Numbered from the stretch's first letter, positions 47,212-56,564 are shown. The stretch: DNA of 64,000 nt from RPQJ01 sp963706755 (GCA_963706755.1 CAVPNH010000016.1:1-64000); one strand, 5' to 3'. Numbers and translations: made by a program. Notes: generated from the sequence alone by a model not told the origin.

Positions 47212-48063
47212 TCAGCGCCTGAACGGCAGGGTCGCCAGCTTCGCCGCGTGGCGGCAGCTGCGCGTGCCGATCTCGACCGAGACCCGGGCGAGCCCGAGCG
47301 GGCTGCGCACGGCGCCGAGATCGGCGATCCCGCGGCGCGCGAGCTCGACGGTCTCGTGCAGCACTTCGCCGCAGAGTTCCGCGACATGCTCCGCGCGCTG
47401 CCGGAGCCCGGGGCGGTCCTGCGGCCGCGGTGCCCGCTCGCCGGGACCGGTGACCATGCGCTCCGATTGGGCGAGGCGCGCGGCCAGCCGCGGATATCTC
47501 GCCGCGAGGCGGTGCAGGTCGCCCGCGGGATCACGCGGCATCGGGCCTGCCATGAGCGCAGCCCAGTCCGACGACCGGAGCACGCGCTCGGACCCGGTGT
47601 AGAAGACGGCTTCCTCGCGCCGCATGTGCGCTCGCGTCTTCTCTACGTATTTCTGCAGCTGCCTCGACAGCTGGACGCCCAGCTTGCCGCGCAGCTGCTC
47701 GGGCGTTGCCCGGGAAAGTGTCCACGCGAGCGTCTCGGCCCGCTCCTGCCCGATGCGGTGCTCGCGCACCAGCGGCCTGATGTTCCTGTAGAGCGCGGGC
47801 TCGCGTTCCCGGATCCGCGCGAAGAGCAGGTCTTCCCTGGGGTGGTGGATCGAGTGCTGGAACACGAGGAGATATCGCACTGCTTCCGCAAGCACCGCCC
47901 GGGCTGTCTCGGGGGTCGAGGTGAGCGCGGACTGCTGCGCATCGATCTCGCGCAGGACGCGGGACAGGCCGGCGTGGTCGTCGCGCAGCAGCTTCATGAA
48001 CGCCTCGGCAGCGGCTCGGGAGCGTGTCCGTGCGGACGGCCGCGCCTTCGGTGCTTGAGTCAT
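47212..48063 (-). CDS. Hemerythrin-like (HHE) cation-binding protein
   Basis: 283 residues. The four-helix HHE domain occupies residues 20-155 with metal-ligand candidates in MKLLRDDHAGLSRVL, FQHSIHHPREDLLFARI, LVREHRIGQERAET and TRAHMRREEAVFYTG. It should bind a di-iron centre that reacts with O2, NO or peroxide. The C-terminal 130 residues are Arg-rich and unassigned. Its ATG overlaps the stop of the alpha/beta hydrolase (ATGA), so it is the last gene of the acyltransferase operon. Confidence 0.83.
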   Translation of the reverse strand: MTQAPKARPSARTRSRAAAEAFMKLLRDDHAGLSRVLREIDAQQSALTSTPETARAVLAEAVRYLLVFQHSIHHPREDLLFARIREREPALYRNIRPLVREHRIGQERAETLAWTLSRATPEQLRGKLGVQLSRQLQKYVEKTRAHMRREEAVFYTGSERVLRSSDWAALMAGPMPRDPAGDLHRLAARYPRLAARLAQSERMVTGPGERAPRPQDRPGLRQRAEHVAELCGEVLHETVELARRGIADLGAVRSPLGLARVSVEIGTRSCRHAAKLATLPFRR

Positions 48064-48971
48064 GGGCAGCGTTGTCTCACGAAATCGGAGCAGTGTTCAA
48101 TCGCGCGCTGCGATTCCGGTATGAATGGAAGCCCCTGCCAGCCGTGCGGCATTTCATTCCAGACCTCGAGTTCCGCGGACACGCCCGCGGCACGGGCGCG
48201 CTCCACGCAGCGCCGGCTGTCGTCGAGCAGGATTTCCGTGCTGCCCGCCTGGAAGAAGAGCGGCGGCAACCCGGCGTAGTCCCCGAATGCCGGGGACACC
48301 CAGGGGTGCACGAGCATTTCGGGCGAATCGCCTGCGTACATGGCCCGCATCTCGATGCCGCGCTTGTGGCTCAGCACCGGGTCGCGCACGGCGTTGGCGA
48401 CGCGCGTTCCGTCGTTCGGGTCGGTGAGGTCGGTCAGCGGGGACATCAGGATGGCGCCGGCCGGCAGCGGCAGCCCGCGGTCGCGCAGCGCGAGCAGCAC
48501 CGCGAGCGCCATGCCGCCGCCCGCGGAAATGCCGCTCACGACGATGCGTTCCGGATTCACGCCCAGCTCGAGGAGCTGCCGGTAGGCTCCGACGCTGTCC
48601 TCGTGCCCGGCGGGAAACGGGTGTTCCGGCGCGAGCCTGTAGAAGACGAGGCGGGCGCGGGCGTTCGCCGCCGTGCAGAGCCGCGCCATCATCGCGCGTT
48701 CCATGTTCGGCAGCCGCACTACGTACGCCCCACCCGGGAAGTGCAGGATCACGCGGTCGGTAGACGAACCCTTCTCGCGCAGCCACTCGGCGTCGCAGTT
48801 CGGAAGGGGGTGGTCGTGCGCCACCATGAAGCCTGGCGGATGCCCCGGGAACAGTCGCTCGATTGCGCCGATCTGCTCGCGCAGGCGTTCCACCGAAACG
48901 TCGCGCTGCAGTTGCTGCTTTACCGTGAGGCGGGCGAGGAGGCTCGCCGTCGTCGTCTGCCAGCTGGTCAT
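48060..48971 (-). CDS. Alpha/beta hydrolase (HSL-like esterase) in acyltransferase operon
   Basis: 303 residues. The nucleophile elbow is VVSGISAGGGMALAVLL; acid and base lie in QAGSTEILLDDS and WNEMPHGWQGLPF. The oxyanion motif is HFPGGAYVV rather than the usual HGGG(A). YRLAPEHPFPAGHEDSVGAY is a typical HSL segment. It may release fatty acid from an ester, fitting its place between the acyl-CoA synthetase (4-bp overlap) and hemerythrin (4-bp overlap) genes. It is related to the esterase at 41157-42122 but clearly different in sequence. Confidence 0.86.
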   Translation of the reverse strand: MTSWQTTTASLLARLTVKQQLQRDVSVERLREQIGAIERLFPGHPPGFMVAHDHPLPNCDAEWLREKGSSTDRVILHFPGGAYVVRLPNMERAMMARLCTAANARARLVFYRLAPEHPFPAGHEDSVGAYRQLLELGVNPERIVVSGISAGGGMALAVLLALRDRGLPLPAGAILMSPLTDLTDPNDGTRVANAVRDPVLSHKRGIEMRAMYAGDSPEMLVHPWVSPAFGDYAGLPPLFFQAGSTEILLDDSRRCVERARAAGVSAELEVWNEMPHGWQGLPFIPESQRAIEHCSDFVRQRCP

Positions 48972-50602
48972 TTAGCCTGCTGCAGCGCGAGCTGCTCGGC
49001 GATCGCGCGCGCGGCCTTGTAGTCGGCCTTGCCGTTCGGCATGCGCGGGATCGAGCCGACCTCGAAGAACGCACGCGGCCGCTTGTAACCGGCCATCTTG
49101 CCCTGCACGAACTCCGCAAGGTCGGTCGCCAGGCCGACATGCGCGCGCCGCCCAGCGACCAGCGCGACCACGCGCTGGCCGAACCGCTCGTCGGGCAGCC
49201 CGATCACGAGGCAGTCGGCGACGTCCGGGTGCGAGCCGAGCACCTGCTCGACTTCCTCGGGATAGACCTTCTCGCCGCCGGTGTTGATGCACGCCGACCC
49301 GCGGCCGAGCAGCTGCATCGTGCCATCCCGATTCCAGCGACCCCAGTCGCCGATGAACGCGAGGCGCTGCCCGTCGACGACCCGGAAGGTCTTCGCCGTC
49401 TTCTCCGGATCCTTGTAGTAGCCGGCGGGGAGCGCGGGGCCGCCCGCTGCGATCAGCCCGGGCTCGTCGGAATCCTTCGGGATCTCGCGACCGTCCTCCG
49501 TGAAGAGCCGTGTCTCCGCGAGCGGGATGAATTGCGCTGTCGCGCCCGACTGCCCGCGCCGGCTGATCTGCAGCGCCATCGGGCCCTCGGTGGCGCCGAC
49601 GCCGTCGATGAGCGTCGCGTCCAGCCACTCGAGCATCTTCTCCTTCACGCCCTGCGACCAGAGCACGCCCGAGGAAACCACGAGCTTGAGGCTCGTGAGG
49701 TCGAGTGTCTCGCCCCGGGCCTTCGCCTCGTCGAGCGCCGTGAGCATCGGCCGCGCGAAGGCGTCGCCCACGATGACCGTGGCCATCACGCGCTCACTGG
49801 CGATCGTGCGCCAGATCTCCATCGGGTCGAAGTTCCTGTTCGGCAGCGTGACACAGCGGCCGCCGAGCAGCTGGAACGGCAGGCTGTTCGCGAGTCCCGC
49901 CGTGTGCATGAGCGGCGAGGAGGGCATGATGACGGGTACGACACCGCGCGAGCGCAGCGCCTTCACCGTGGCGAGCAGCTGCGGAAGGTCGGCGGGCGGC
50001 GGGTCGAGTCCCAGCACGCTCTTCGCGTACATCGCGACGAGCCCGGTGGTCCAGGGCGTGACCTCGCAGATCACGCCCTTCGGCAGGCCCGTGGTGCCGC
50101 CCGTGTACATCAGGTGGTAGTCGTCCGGCCGGCGCGCCATGCGGGGCGCGGGCGCCGCCGCGGCCAGCGCCGTCTCGTAATCCCGGACGCCGTTCCTGGC
50201 GCCCTCGCCATCGTCCACCTCGAGCGCGAGCTTCACCAGCGGGGCGCCCGGCAGGACTTCGTCGACGATGCCCGCGAGCGAGCGGTGGTAGACGAGCGCC
50301 TCGCAGTCGGAGTTGTCGAGCAGGTAGGCGAGCTCGGCGCCGACGTACCGGTAGTTGATGTTGAACGGCACCATGCGCATCTTGAGCGCGGCGAGGAAGG
50401 CCTCGTAGTACTCGGAGCAGTTGTAGAGCAGCAGGCCCACCTTCGAGCCGGGCTTCAAGCCCGCGTCTTTGAATGCCTGCCCCAGCCTCGCGGCCCGGTC
50501 GTCGAACTCGCGCCACGAGCGGTGCCGCCCGGCGTGGGAGAGTACGGGGTCGTCGCCCAGCAGGTCGGCGAGCGCTTCGACGGCATCTGCGTAGTGATAC
50601 AT
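48968..50602 (-). CDS. Acyl-CoA synthetase (AMP-binding, FadD-like)
   Basis: 544 residues from ATG 50602. ANL-family motifs: DYHLMYTGGTTGLPKGVICE (P-loop), IDGVGATEGPMALQ, AFIGDWGRWNRDGTMQLLGR, SACINTGGEKVYPEEVEQVL and the C-terminal Lys of MPNGKADYK. It makes acyl-CoA from a fatty acid, ATP and CoA through an acyl-adenylate. In the operon it would supply acyl-CoA to the three WS/DGAT acyltransferases encoded upstream; 55 bp separate it from the first of them. Chain-length preference cannot be read. Confidence 0.9.
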   Translation of the reverse strand: MYHYADAVEALADLLGDDPVLSHAGRHRSWREFDDRAARLGQAFKDAGLKPGSKVGLLLYNCSEYYEAFLAALKMRMVPFNINYRYVGAELAYLLDNSDCEALVYHRSLAGIVDEVLPGAPLVKLALEVDDGEGARNGVRDYETALAAAAPAPRMARRPDDYHLMYTGGTTGLPKGVICEVTPWTTGLVAMYAKSVLGLDPPPADLPQLLATVKALRSRGVVPVIMPSSPLMHTAGLANSLPFQLLGGRCVTLPNRNFDPMEIWRTIASERVMATVIVGDAFARPMLTALDEAKARGETLDLTSLKLVVSSGVLWSQGVKEKMLEWLDATLIDGVGATEGPMALQISRRGQSGATAQFIPLAETRLFTEDGREIPKDSDEPGLIAAGGPALPAGYYKDPEKTAKTFRVVDGQRLAFIGDWGRWNRDGTMQLLGRGSACINTGGEKVYPEEVEQVLGSHPDVADCLVIGLPDERFGQRVVALVAGRRAHVGLATDLAEFVQGKMAGYKRPRAFFEVGSIPRMPNGKADYKAARAIAEQLALQQAK

Positions 50603-50657
50603 CGGTGTCCTGTTCCTGGTCTCTGGGCACGCGGGCGGCCGCATGCCGGGTCGTTCG

Positions 50658-52076
50658 TCAACCGGGCGTCGTGGCCGCGCCCGCAGCGGATTCGAGGCCG
50701 GCAAGGCCGGATTCGAAGTGATGTATCAGCGGCCAGGCGTCCGGCAGCACCGTCGGGTCGGAGAGCACGCAGAGATTGAACTGGTCCACGTAGCTCCACA
50801 CGGTGATGTTCAGCGCGGCGCCATGCGCGAGCTGGCCGATCGAGTACCACTCCGCCAGCCTGAGGTTTCCAAGCTTGAGCGGCGCGCGCGGTCCCGGCAC
50901 GTTCGACAGCACGACGTTCCAGAATGGGAGCACGCCGCCACCCTTCATTTCGTTCACGCGATCCATCAGCTTCGGCACGGCCGCCGGCAGCAGGCTCATG
51001 AGCGCCGAGAGATTGGCCTCGCGGGTCGCCTCGAAATAAGCCTTCATGGTGTCGGCGTCGCGCTTGCAGGCCTGCAGCCGTTCCACCGGGTCGGCGATCT
51101 CGGTGTGCATCAGCGTATGGCACACCGTCGAGAAATTTCCGTCGCGCGTGCGCTCGGCGAGCGGCACCAGCGCGAAGGGCACGGTCGCCACCATCGGCGC
51201 GGACGGCGCCGCACCGTCCCGGGCGATCAGCAGGTCGCGGATGGCGCCGGACGCGGTGGCGATGAAGACGTCGTTGATGGTGACCCCGTGCTGCTTCGAA
51301 ATGGCTCGAATCCTCGGCAGCGAGAACGAGTGCAGCGCGAACGTACGGTTCGGCGAAAGCTTCACCGCGTAGGGAGCGGGGTACTTCGAGTCGCCCGCAA
51401 CCGGAGGCAGCGTGCGTCCCTTGCTGCGCCATTCCTCGAGGATGCGCCGGCCGGCGCGGGCGCCGCGAATTGCGCCTGGCAGGTTCGCGGCAAACACTGC
51501 AGGCAGGTCGCGCAGGCCTTCCAAGAGCAATCGGCCCTTGCCCGGCAGAGGGGCGGGGTGCCACGCGGCCGGCGCGGGATGCTCCTCCGACTCCGGCCGG
51601 GTGTTCCAGAAGTTATTCAGCATGCGCAGGATGCCGACGCCGTCGGTGAGTGCGTGGTGAATGAACAGGATCACCGCGACTCGCCCGCCCTGCAGGCCCT
51701 CGACGACCCAGACCTCCCAGAGCGGCCGGGTGTGGTCCATCGGGTGTGCATAGAACTCGCAGATGAGTTCGCAGAGTTCCACCATCGAGCCCGGGGCAGG
51801 GCAGCCGACGCGCCGCACGTGGTAGTCCATGTCGAACGCCGGGTCCTCCACCCATACCGGGTGGTTGAGGCCCATCGGCACCCGCAGGTAGCGTTGCCGC
51901 AGTCGCGGAATGAGGCCGAGTCTGCTGTACCAGGTGGCCTTGAAGCGCTTCCACGACCAGCCGTCCGGATCCGCGGACGGATCGATGATGGAAATCTTGA
52001 TGGTGTGGTTGTAGGCCTCGGCGCGGTCGAGGTAGAGCATCATCGCGTCGGCGCCACTCATGCGCTCCATGGTCAT
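50658..52076 (-). CDS. Wax ester synthase/diacylglycerol acyltransferase (WS/DGAT), classical active site
   Basis: 472 residues. The catalytic HHxxxDG motif is complete, VAVILFIHHALTDGVGILRM (His140-His141, Asp145-Gly146). Other family blocks are HPVWVEDPAFDMDYHVRRVG, HPMDHTRPLWEVWVVEGLQG and LSNVPGPRAPLKLGNLRL. It esterifies acyl-CoA with a fatty alcohol or diacylglycerol, making wax esters or triacylglycerol. Start ATG 52076 overlaps the stop of the next acyltransferase gene by 4 bp. It is more distant from the other two copies than they are from each other. Confidence 0.92.
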   Translation of the reverse strand: MTMERMSGADAMMLYLDRAEAYNHTIKISIIDPSADPDGWSWKRFKATWYSRLGLIPRLRQRYLRVPMGLNHPVWVEDPAFDMDYHVRRVGCPAPGSMVELCELICEFYAHPMDHTRPLWEVWVVEGLQGGRVAVILFIHHALTDGVGILRMLNNFWNTRPESEEHPAPAAWHPAPLPGKGRLLLEGLRDLPAVFAANLPGAIRGARAGRRILEEWRSKGRTLPPVAGDSKYPAPYAVKLSPNRTFALHSFSLPRIRAISKQHGVTINDVFIATASGAIRDLLIARDGAAPSAPMVATVPFALVPLAERTRDGNFSTVCHTLMHTEIADPVERLQACKRDADTMKAYFEATREANLSALMSLLPAAVPKLMDRVNEMKGGGVLPFWNVVLSNVPGPRAPLKLGNLRLAEWYSIGQLAHGAALNITVWSYVDQFNLCVLSDPTVLPDAWPLIHHFESGLAGLESAAGAATTPG

Positions 52077-53542
52077 TTCCTCTTGCGACCCGATCGCGTG
52101 GTCTTCGCGCGCAGGGGCGTGGTCCGGCCACGTGCGCCGTGTTTGCCGCGGCGGCCGTCACCTCGCGCGGCCTTGCCCCCCGCGGCGGCCTTCAATTCCC
52201 CGTACGCGTCGGCGACGTGCCGGGCGAGGTCAGGCAGCCCGTACATCGTCGCGCCGTTGCCGCCGAAGCCGAAGTCCATGCTGCCTGCGTATGAACTCAC
52301 CGTGACGTTGAGCCCTATGGACGCGGCTATCGCGGGAACCGCGTAGGTGCCTAGGAGCCGCGCGCCATTCAGGTACATCGTTTCTTTCGCGCCCGGGACG
52401 TTGGAGATGACGAGGTTGGCGGGCGGTGGCGCAACCCGGCCCACGCCGGTCGTCTTGCCCAGTTCCGCGAGGCCGAGCACGGCGATCGCGTAGAGCATCG
52501 CTGCTTCCTTCGACATCGCCCGCAGTTCCTCCTTGGCCTTGCCCATGGCAGCCACGATCTCGACGATGCGGTCGGCGACTGTCGCGTCCGGCGCGCCGAG
52601 GTGCACGAACATCGCCGACGCCTTGGTGGCCGCCTCGGTGTCGCCTTCCTCGCGCAGGGACATCGGGCACATCGCGACCAGCCGATGCGGAAAGGCGCGG
52701 CCCGTCTGGCGCAGGTAGCGATGCACGCCTTCGTCTACCACGGTCACGACCACGTCGTTCAGGGTGGCGTGGAAGTGCCGGCCCACCTCGCGCATCTCGT
52801 GCAGGGGCAGCGACAGCGTCGCGAGCGACCGCGCAGTCGCAAGTGGTTCGTTCATCGGCGCGCGACGGGCGGTGAAGGGCTGGCTGCCGCCCGGGTCCGG
52901 CCCCGTCATCCGGGCAACGGACTTGCGGAGTGCGCCGACGGAGATGTCCCTGAGCGCCACGGCCTGCCTGGTCGCGGTCGTTCCCATTGCCGCAAGCTTC
53001 TCGACCAGCGCCTTCGGCGGACGTGCCTTGCGCGGGCCGGCCTCCGTCGCGAACGGCGGCGGGTGGATGCGATCACGGGGCGAGGTGCTCAGGCTGGCGT
53101 AGATGCGCTTCGCGCCAGAGGCGCCATCGACGATCGAGTGACTCACCTTGGAGTAGATGGCGAACTGGTGCCCCGGCAGCCCCTCGATGACCCAGGTGCG
53201 GAACAGGGGCCGGTTACGGTCGAGCACGGGTTCGTGCAGGTCGGTCAGCAGTCTCAGGAAATCCTCGTAGGACGAGCCGGACGGCATCGCGACGTGCTGC
53301 ACGTGGTACGTCGGATCGACGTGCTCCGCCTCGACGAAGCGGGGGACTCCGCGACCGAGCTCGGGAACGTAGCTGAACGGAACGGTCGGCCTGGCACGCC
53401 GGTAGGCCTTGACGATCTCCCGCACCGTTTCGGGTCGGCCGGCCGGCTGCTGGAATACCAGCATCGCCCCGACGTGGGTCGGGCTCTCCGGCGTTTCCAT
53501 GACGAGCCACATGAGGTCCAGTGGCGGGATCGACTTGCTCAT
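52073..53542 (-). CDS. WS/DGAT-family acyltransferase, SHxxxDG active site
   Basis: 489 residues, beginning MSKSIPPLDLMWLVMETPES. The active-site segment is AIYSKVSHSIVDGASGAKRI: His135 and Asp139-Gly140 are kept, but the first His of HHxxxDG is Ser134. Downstream VDEGVHRYLRQTGRAFPHRL and NLVISNVPGAKETMYLNGAR match WS/DGAT. The C-terminal 35 residues are Lys/Arg-rich (TTPLRAKTTRSGRKRK). It overlaps both neighbours by 4 bp and is clearly a tandem paralogue of the gene at 53539-54987. The second His is the catalytic base, so activity is still expected. Confidence 0.9.
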   Translation of the reverse strand: MSKSIPPLDLMWLVMETPESPTHVGAMLVFQQPAGRPETVREIVKAYRRARPTVPFSYVPELGRGVPRFVEAEHVDPTYHVQHVAMPSGSSYEDFLRLLTDLHEPVLDRNRPLFRTWVIEGLPGHQFAIYSKVSHSIVDGASGAKRIYASLSTSPRDRIHPPPFATEAGPRKARPPKALVEKLAAMGTTATRQAVALRDISVGALRKSVARMTGPDPGGSQPFTARRAPMNEPLATARSLATLSLPLHEMREVGRHFHATLNDVVVTVVDEGVHRYLRQTGRAFPHRLVAMCPMSLREEGDTEAATKASAMFVHLGAPDATVADRIVEIVAAMGKAKEELRAMSKEAAMLYAIAVLGLAELGKTTGVGRVAPPPANLVISNVPGAKETMYLNGARLLGTYAVPAIAASIGLNVTVSSYAGSMDFGFGGNGATMYGLPDLARHVADAYGELKAAAGGKAARGDGRRGKHGARGRTTPLRAKTTRSGRKRK

Positions 53543-54987
53543 CGTTGTCCCCCTTTGCCCCGCGCACGCGCGCCCGGCTTGCCGTCGCCCTTCACCCGGC
53601 GCTTGCGCGCCCGCCGGGAGGCTGCCCCCTTGATCTCTTCGAACGCATCTGCGACGTGGCTCGCAAGGCTCGGAAGCGAGTGCATCGTGGTCCCGCTCCC
53701 GATCATGCCGAAGTCCATCCGGCCATCGTAGGAGCTTACCGTGACGTTGAGCCCGATGTCCGCGGCGATGGCCGAGGCCGAGTACATGCCGAGAAGCCTC
53801 GCGCCGTTCACGTACATGGCGTGGGGCGCGCCCGGGACGTTGGAAATCACCAGGTTGGCGAGAGGCGGCGCCACGCGCCCGATTCCGGATGCGGTGCTCG
53901 CCTGCGCGAGCCCGAGGACGGCGACCGCATAGACCATCGCCGCCTCCTTCGACAGCGAGCGGATCTCCGTCTTCGCGGCGGTCATCGCGGCGACGACCTG
54001 TCCGATGCGCTCGGCGATCGTCGCGTCGTGCTCGCCCAGGTGCACGAACGCGGCCGTCACCTTCGTGGCCGCTTCCATGTCGTCCTTCTCGCGCAGGGAG
54101 ATCGGGCAGAAGGCCACCAGGCGATGCGGGAATGCCCGGCCCGTCTGCCGCAGGTAGCGATGCACGCCTTCATCCACGAGCGTCATCACCATGTCGTTCA
54201 GCGTCGCACCATAGTGCTTGCCGACCGACCGCATGTCGTCCAGCGGCAGGCTCAGGGTCGCGAAGCTCCGGGACGGCGTGAGCGGCTCGTTCATCGGTCC
54301 GTGCCGCGCCGTGAAAGGCATGCTGCCGCCCGGGCCGGCGCCGGACAGCAGCGATGCGACCTTGCCGAGCGCGTGCACGTACACGTCCTTGAATGCCGAT
54401 GCCTGCCGTGCAGCGGCGGCTCCCGCATCCGCTGCCTTTGCAGCGAGCGCCTGGTGGCGCCGCGACCGGTGCACCGGCATCTCCACCGCGAACGTCGGCA
54501 GCTTCATCCGGCCCCTGGGCGTGGTGCTCATGCTGGCGTAGAGGCGCCTCATGCCCGACTCGCCGTCGATGATCGCGTGGCTCACCTTCGAGTAGATGGC
54601 GAACCGGTCGTTCGGCAGGCCGTCGATGACCCAGGTGCGGAACAGCGGCCGGCTCCGGTCCAGCGTCGGCTCGTGCAGGCTGGCGATCAGCTTCAGGAAG
54701 TCCTCGTAGGAGGAGTCCGCCGGCATGGCCAGGTACTGCACGTGGTAGTCCGGATCCCAGCTCGCGGCTTCCCGGAAGTGCGGCCATCCGGCACCGGCGA
54801 GTTCCGGGACGTAGTTGAACGGTGGCTTCGGTGAGGCGGCGCGGAATGCATCCACGATCTGGCGGACGACGGAGCCGGCTCGACCCTTCGGCTTCTCGAA
54901 CAGCATCACGCCACCGACGTGAGTCGGGCCTGCCGCCGTTTCCGTCAGCAGCCACAGGAGATCCAGCGGCGGTATGTTCCTGCTCAT
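53539..54987 (-). CDS. WS/DGAT-family acyltransferase, SHxxxDG active site (first gene of operon)
   Basis: 482 residues from ATG 54987 (GAGGGCAGCAGG upstream), beginning MSRNIPPLDLLWLLTETAAG. The active-site segment AIYSKVSHAIIDGESGMRRL has Ser136-His137 and Asp141-Gly142. GVHRYLRQTGRAFPHRLVAF and ANLVISNVPGAPHAMYVNGA are shared almost word for word with the gene at 52073, indicating duplication. It too ends in a basic tail (RRARKRRVKGDGKPGARARG). As first gene it is preceded by 240 bp of divergent control region shared with the iron alcohol dehydrogenase. Confidence 0.9.
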   Translation of the reverse strand: MSRNIPPLDLLWLLTETAAGPTHVGGVMLFEKPKGRAGSVVRQIVDAFRAASPKPPFNYVPELAGAGWPHFREAASWDPDYHVQYLAMPADSSYEDFLKLIASLHEPTLDRSRPLFRTWVIDGLPNDRFAIYSKVSHAIIDGESGMRRLYASMSTTPRGRMKLPTFAVEMPVHRSRRHQALAAKAADAGAAAARQASAFKDVYVHALGKVASLLSGAGPGGSMPFTARHGPMNEPLTPSRSFATLSLPLDDMRSVGKHYGATLNDMVMTLVDEGVHRYLRQTGRAFPHRLVAFCPISLREKDDMEAATKVTAAFVHLGEHDATIAERIGQVVAAMTAAKTEIRSLSKEAAMVYAVAVLGLAQASTASGIGRVAPPLANLVISNVPGAPHAMYVNGARLLGMYSASAIAADIGLNVTVSSYDGRMDFGMIGSGTTMHSLPSLASHVADAFEEIKGAASRRARKRRVKGDGKPGARARGKGGQR

Positions 54988-55227
54988 CCTGCTGCCCTCG
55001 GGAGTGATGCCCGCGGAGCTGCTCCGGCGTCGTGCGCTCGCCTGGCTCCCGGCTGCGGCGAACCGGACCGCGGTCCTGAGCGAATGAGACCCCCTGCCGG
55101 CATGCTTCCGACCCGCGACGGGCACATCGTCACCTCATTGTGACCGCTAGGCTACCGGGTTTCTACGGGTGTGGGCGCGCAGCACCCGGGGTTATTCTCG
55201 GCGGCGAGTTAGCGTCCGGGGATTCCC

Positions 55228-56439
55228 ATGTTGCTCGACCTGCGACTGCTCGCCCTTCGCTTCGTCAGGATGTTCAAGAAGCCCCTCGCACGCTGGGTTC
55301 CGATCCCGCGGCCGGTGATGTTCGTGGGGCCGGGTTCCACGAGCAGGCTGTGCGGCCTGATCGTCGGTTCGGGTGCGCGGCGGACGCTGGTCGTCACCGA
55401 TGCCGTGCTTGCGAGACTCGGCCTGGTGGAGCCGGTGCGCCGGGCGCTCGAGGCCGAGGGCATCGACGTCGCGGTGTTCGACGGCATCGTTCCGGACCCG
55501 ACCCATGAAGTCCTGGCCGCCGGTCTCGCCGCCGTGCGGGCCCACGGGAGCGACTCGATCCTGGCGCTGGGCGGAGGCTCGTCGATCGACGGGGCCAAGG
55601 TGATCGCCGCCATGGCGACGACCGGCAAGTCGCCGGCGCAGCTCGTCGGGACGCTCAAGGTGAACAAGCCGCTGTTGCCCCTGTACGTGGTGCCGACCAC
55701 GGCGGGCACGGGATCCGAGGTGACGGTGGTGGCGGTCGTGACCGACGCGGCGAAGCACGAGAAGTCAGTCGTGATCGATCCGAAGCTCGTGCCTGTGGCC
55801 GCCGCGCTCGATTCGGTGATGATGAAGGGCATGCCACCGTCGATCACCGCTGCGACCGGCATGGACGCGCTCACCCACGCGGTCGAGGCGTACCAGGGCC
55901 GGTGGCCTCAGGCGGACACCGCGATGCTCTGCGTCTCGGCGGTCAGGCTGGTCTTCGCTAACCTGCCGCGCGCGTACGCGCACGGCGAGGATCTCGAGGC
56001 CCGCGAGTCGATGGCGCTCGCGTCGCTGTACGCCGGCCTCGCGTTCACGCGGGCTGCCGTCGGATACGTGCACGCGTTCTCGCACAAGCTGGGCGGCCTC
56101 TATGGCCTGCCGCACGGGCTCGGGAACGCGATCGTCCTGCCCAAGGTGCTCGACTTCTCGAAGGACTCTCCGCTGGCCGAGGCCAGGCTCGCCGAACTCA
56201 CGGTCGCGATCGGCGCCGGGTCGACGTCGGAGCCGAAGTCGGTGCTGGCGCAGCGCTTCATCGACCGGGTCCGGGAATTGAACCGCACCGTCGGCATCCC
56301 CGAGAAGGTCGCCGTACTCCGCGCGGAGGACATTCCCGCGATTGCACGCGCCGCGTGCATCGAGGCGGCTCGCGACTATCCCGTTCCGAAGAACATGAAC
56401 CTGCGCCAGGCGGAGGCACTGCTCCGCGACTGCCTGTAA
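55228..56439 (+). CDS. Iron-containing alcohol dehydrogenase
   Basis: 403 residues. A 30-residue N-terminal extension (LLDLRLLALRFVRMFKKPLA) precedes the group III ADH fold: VPIPRPVMFVGPGSTSRLCG, NAD site ILALGGGSSIDGAKVIAAMA, VVPTTAGTGSEVTVVAVVTD, and metal ligands in GMDALTHAVEAYQGRWPQAD and HAFSHKLGGLYGLPHGLGNA. It interconverts an alcohol and an aldehyde with NAD(H). Divergent from the WS/DGAT operon, it could supply or remove the fatty alcohol used in wax ester synthesis (inference). Its TAA stop overlaps the start of a REP-like array. Confidence 0.9.
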   Translation: MLLDLRLLALRFVRMFKKPLARWVPIPRPVMFVGPGSTSRLCGLIVGSGARRTLVVTDAVLARLGLVEPVRRALEAEGIDVAVFDGIVPDPTHEVLAAGLAAVRAHGSDSILALGGGSSIDGAKVIAAMATTGKSPAQLVGTLKVNKPLLPLYVVPTTAGTGSEVTVVAVVTDAAKHEKSVVIDPKLVPVAAALDSVMMKGMPPSITAATGMDALTHAVEAYQGRWPQADTAMLCVSAVRLVFANLPRAYAHGEDLEARESMALASLYAGLAFTRAAVGYVHAFSHKLGGLYGLPHGLGNAIVLPKVLDFSKDSPLAEARLAELTVAIGAGSTSEPKSVLAQRFIDRVRELNRTVGIPEKVAVLRAEDIPAIARAACIEAARDYPVPKNMNLRQAEALLRDCL

Positions 56440-56564
56440 ATAGGGGACATTCCCCTTTTCCGGAAATAGGGGACATTCCCCTGTGACCACGCCGGGAACT
56501 ACGCGCTCAGCGAGAAATTAGGGGAATGTCCCCTATTTCCGGAAAAGGAGAATGTCCCCTTTTA
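56438..56564. repeat. REP-like nested array, GGGGACATTCCCC family (locus 5)
   Basis: Four units: 56438-56460 and 56464-56483 (GGGGACATTCCCC orientation), then 56515-56538 and 56541-56564 inverted (GGGGAATGTCCCC, GGAGAATGTCCCC). The inner and outer pairs can nest as one long stem. The stop codons of both flanking convergent genes lie in the outer ends of the array. Confidence 0.88.
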
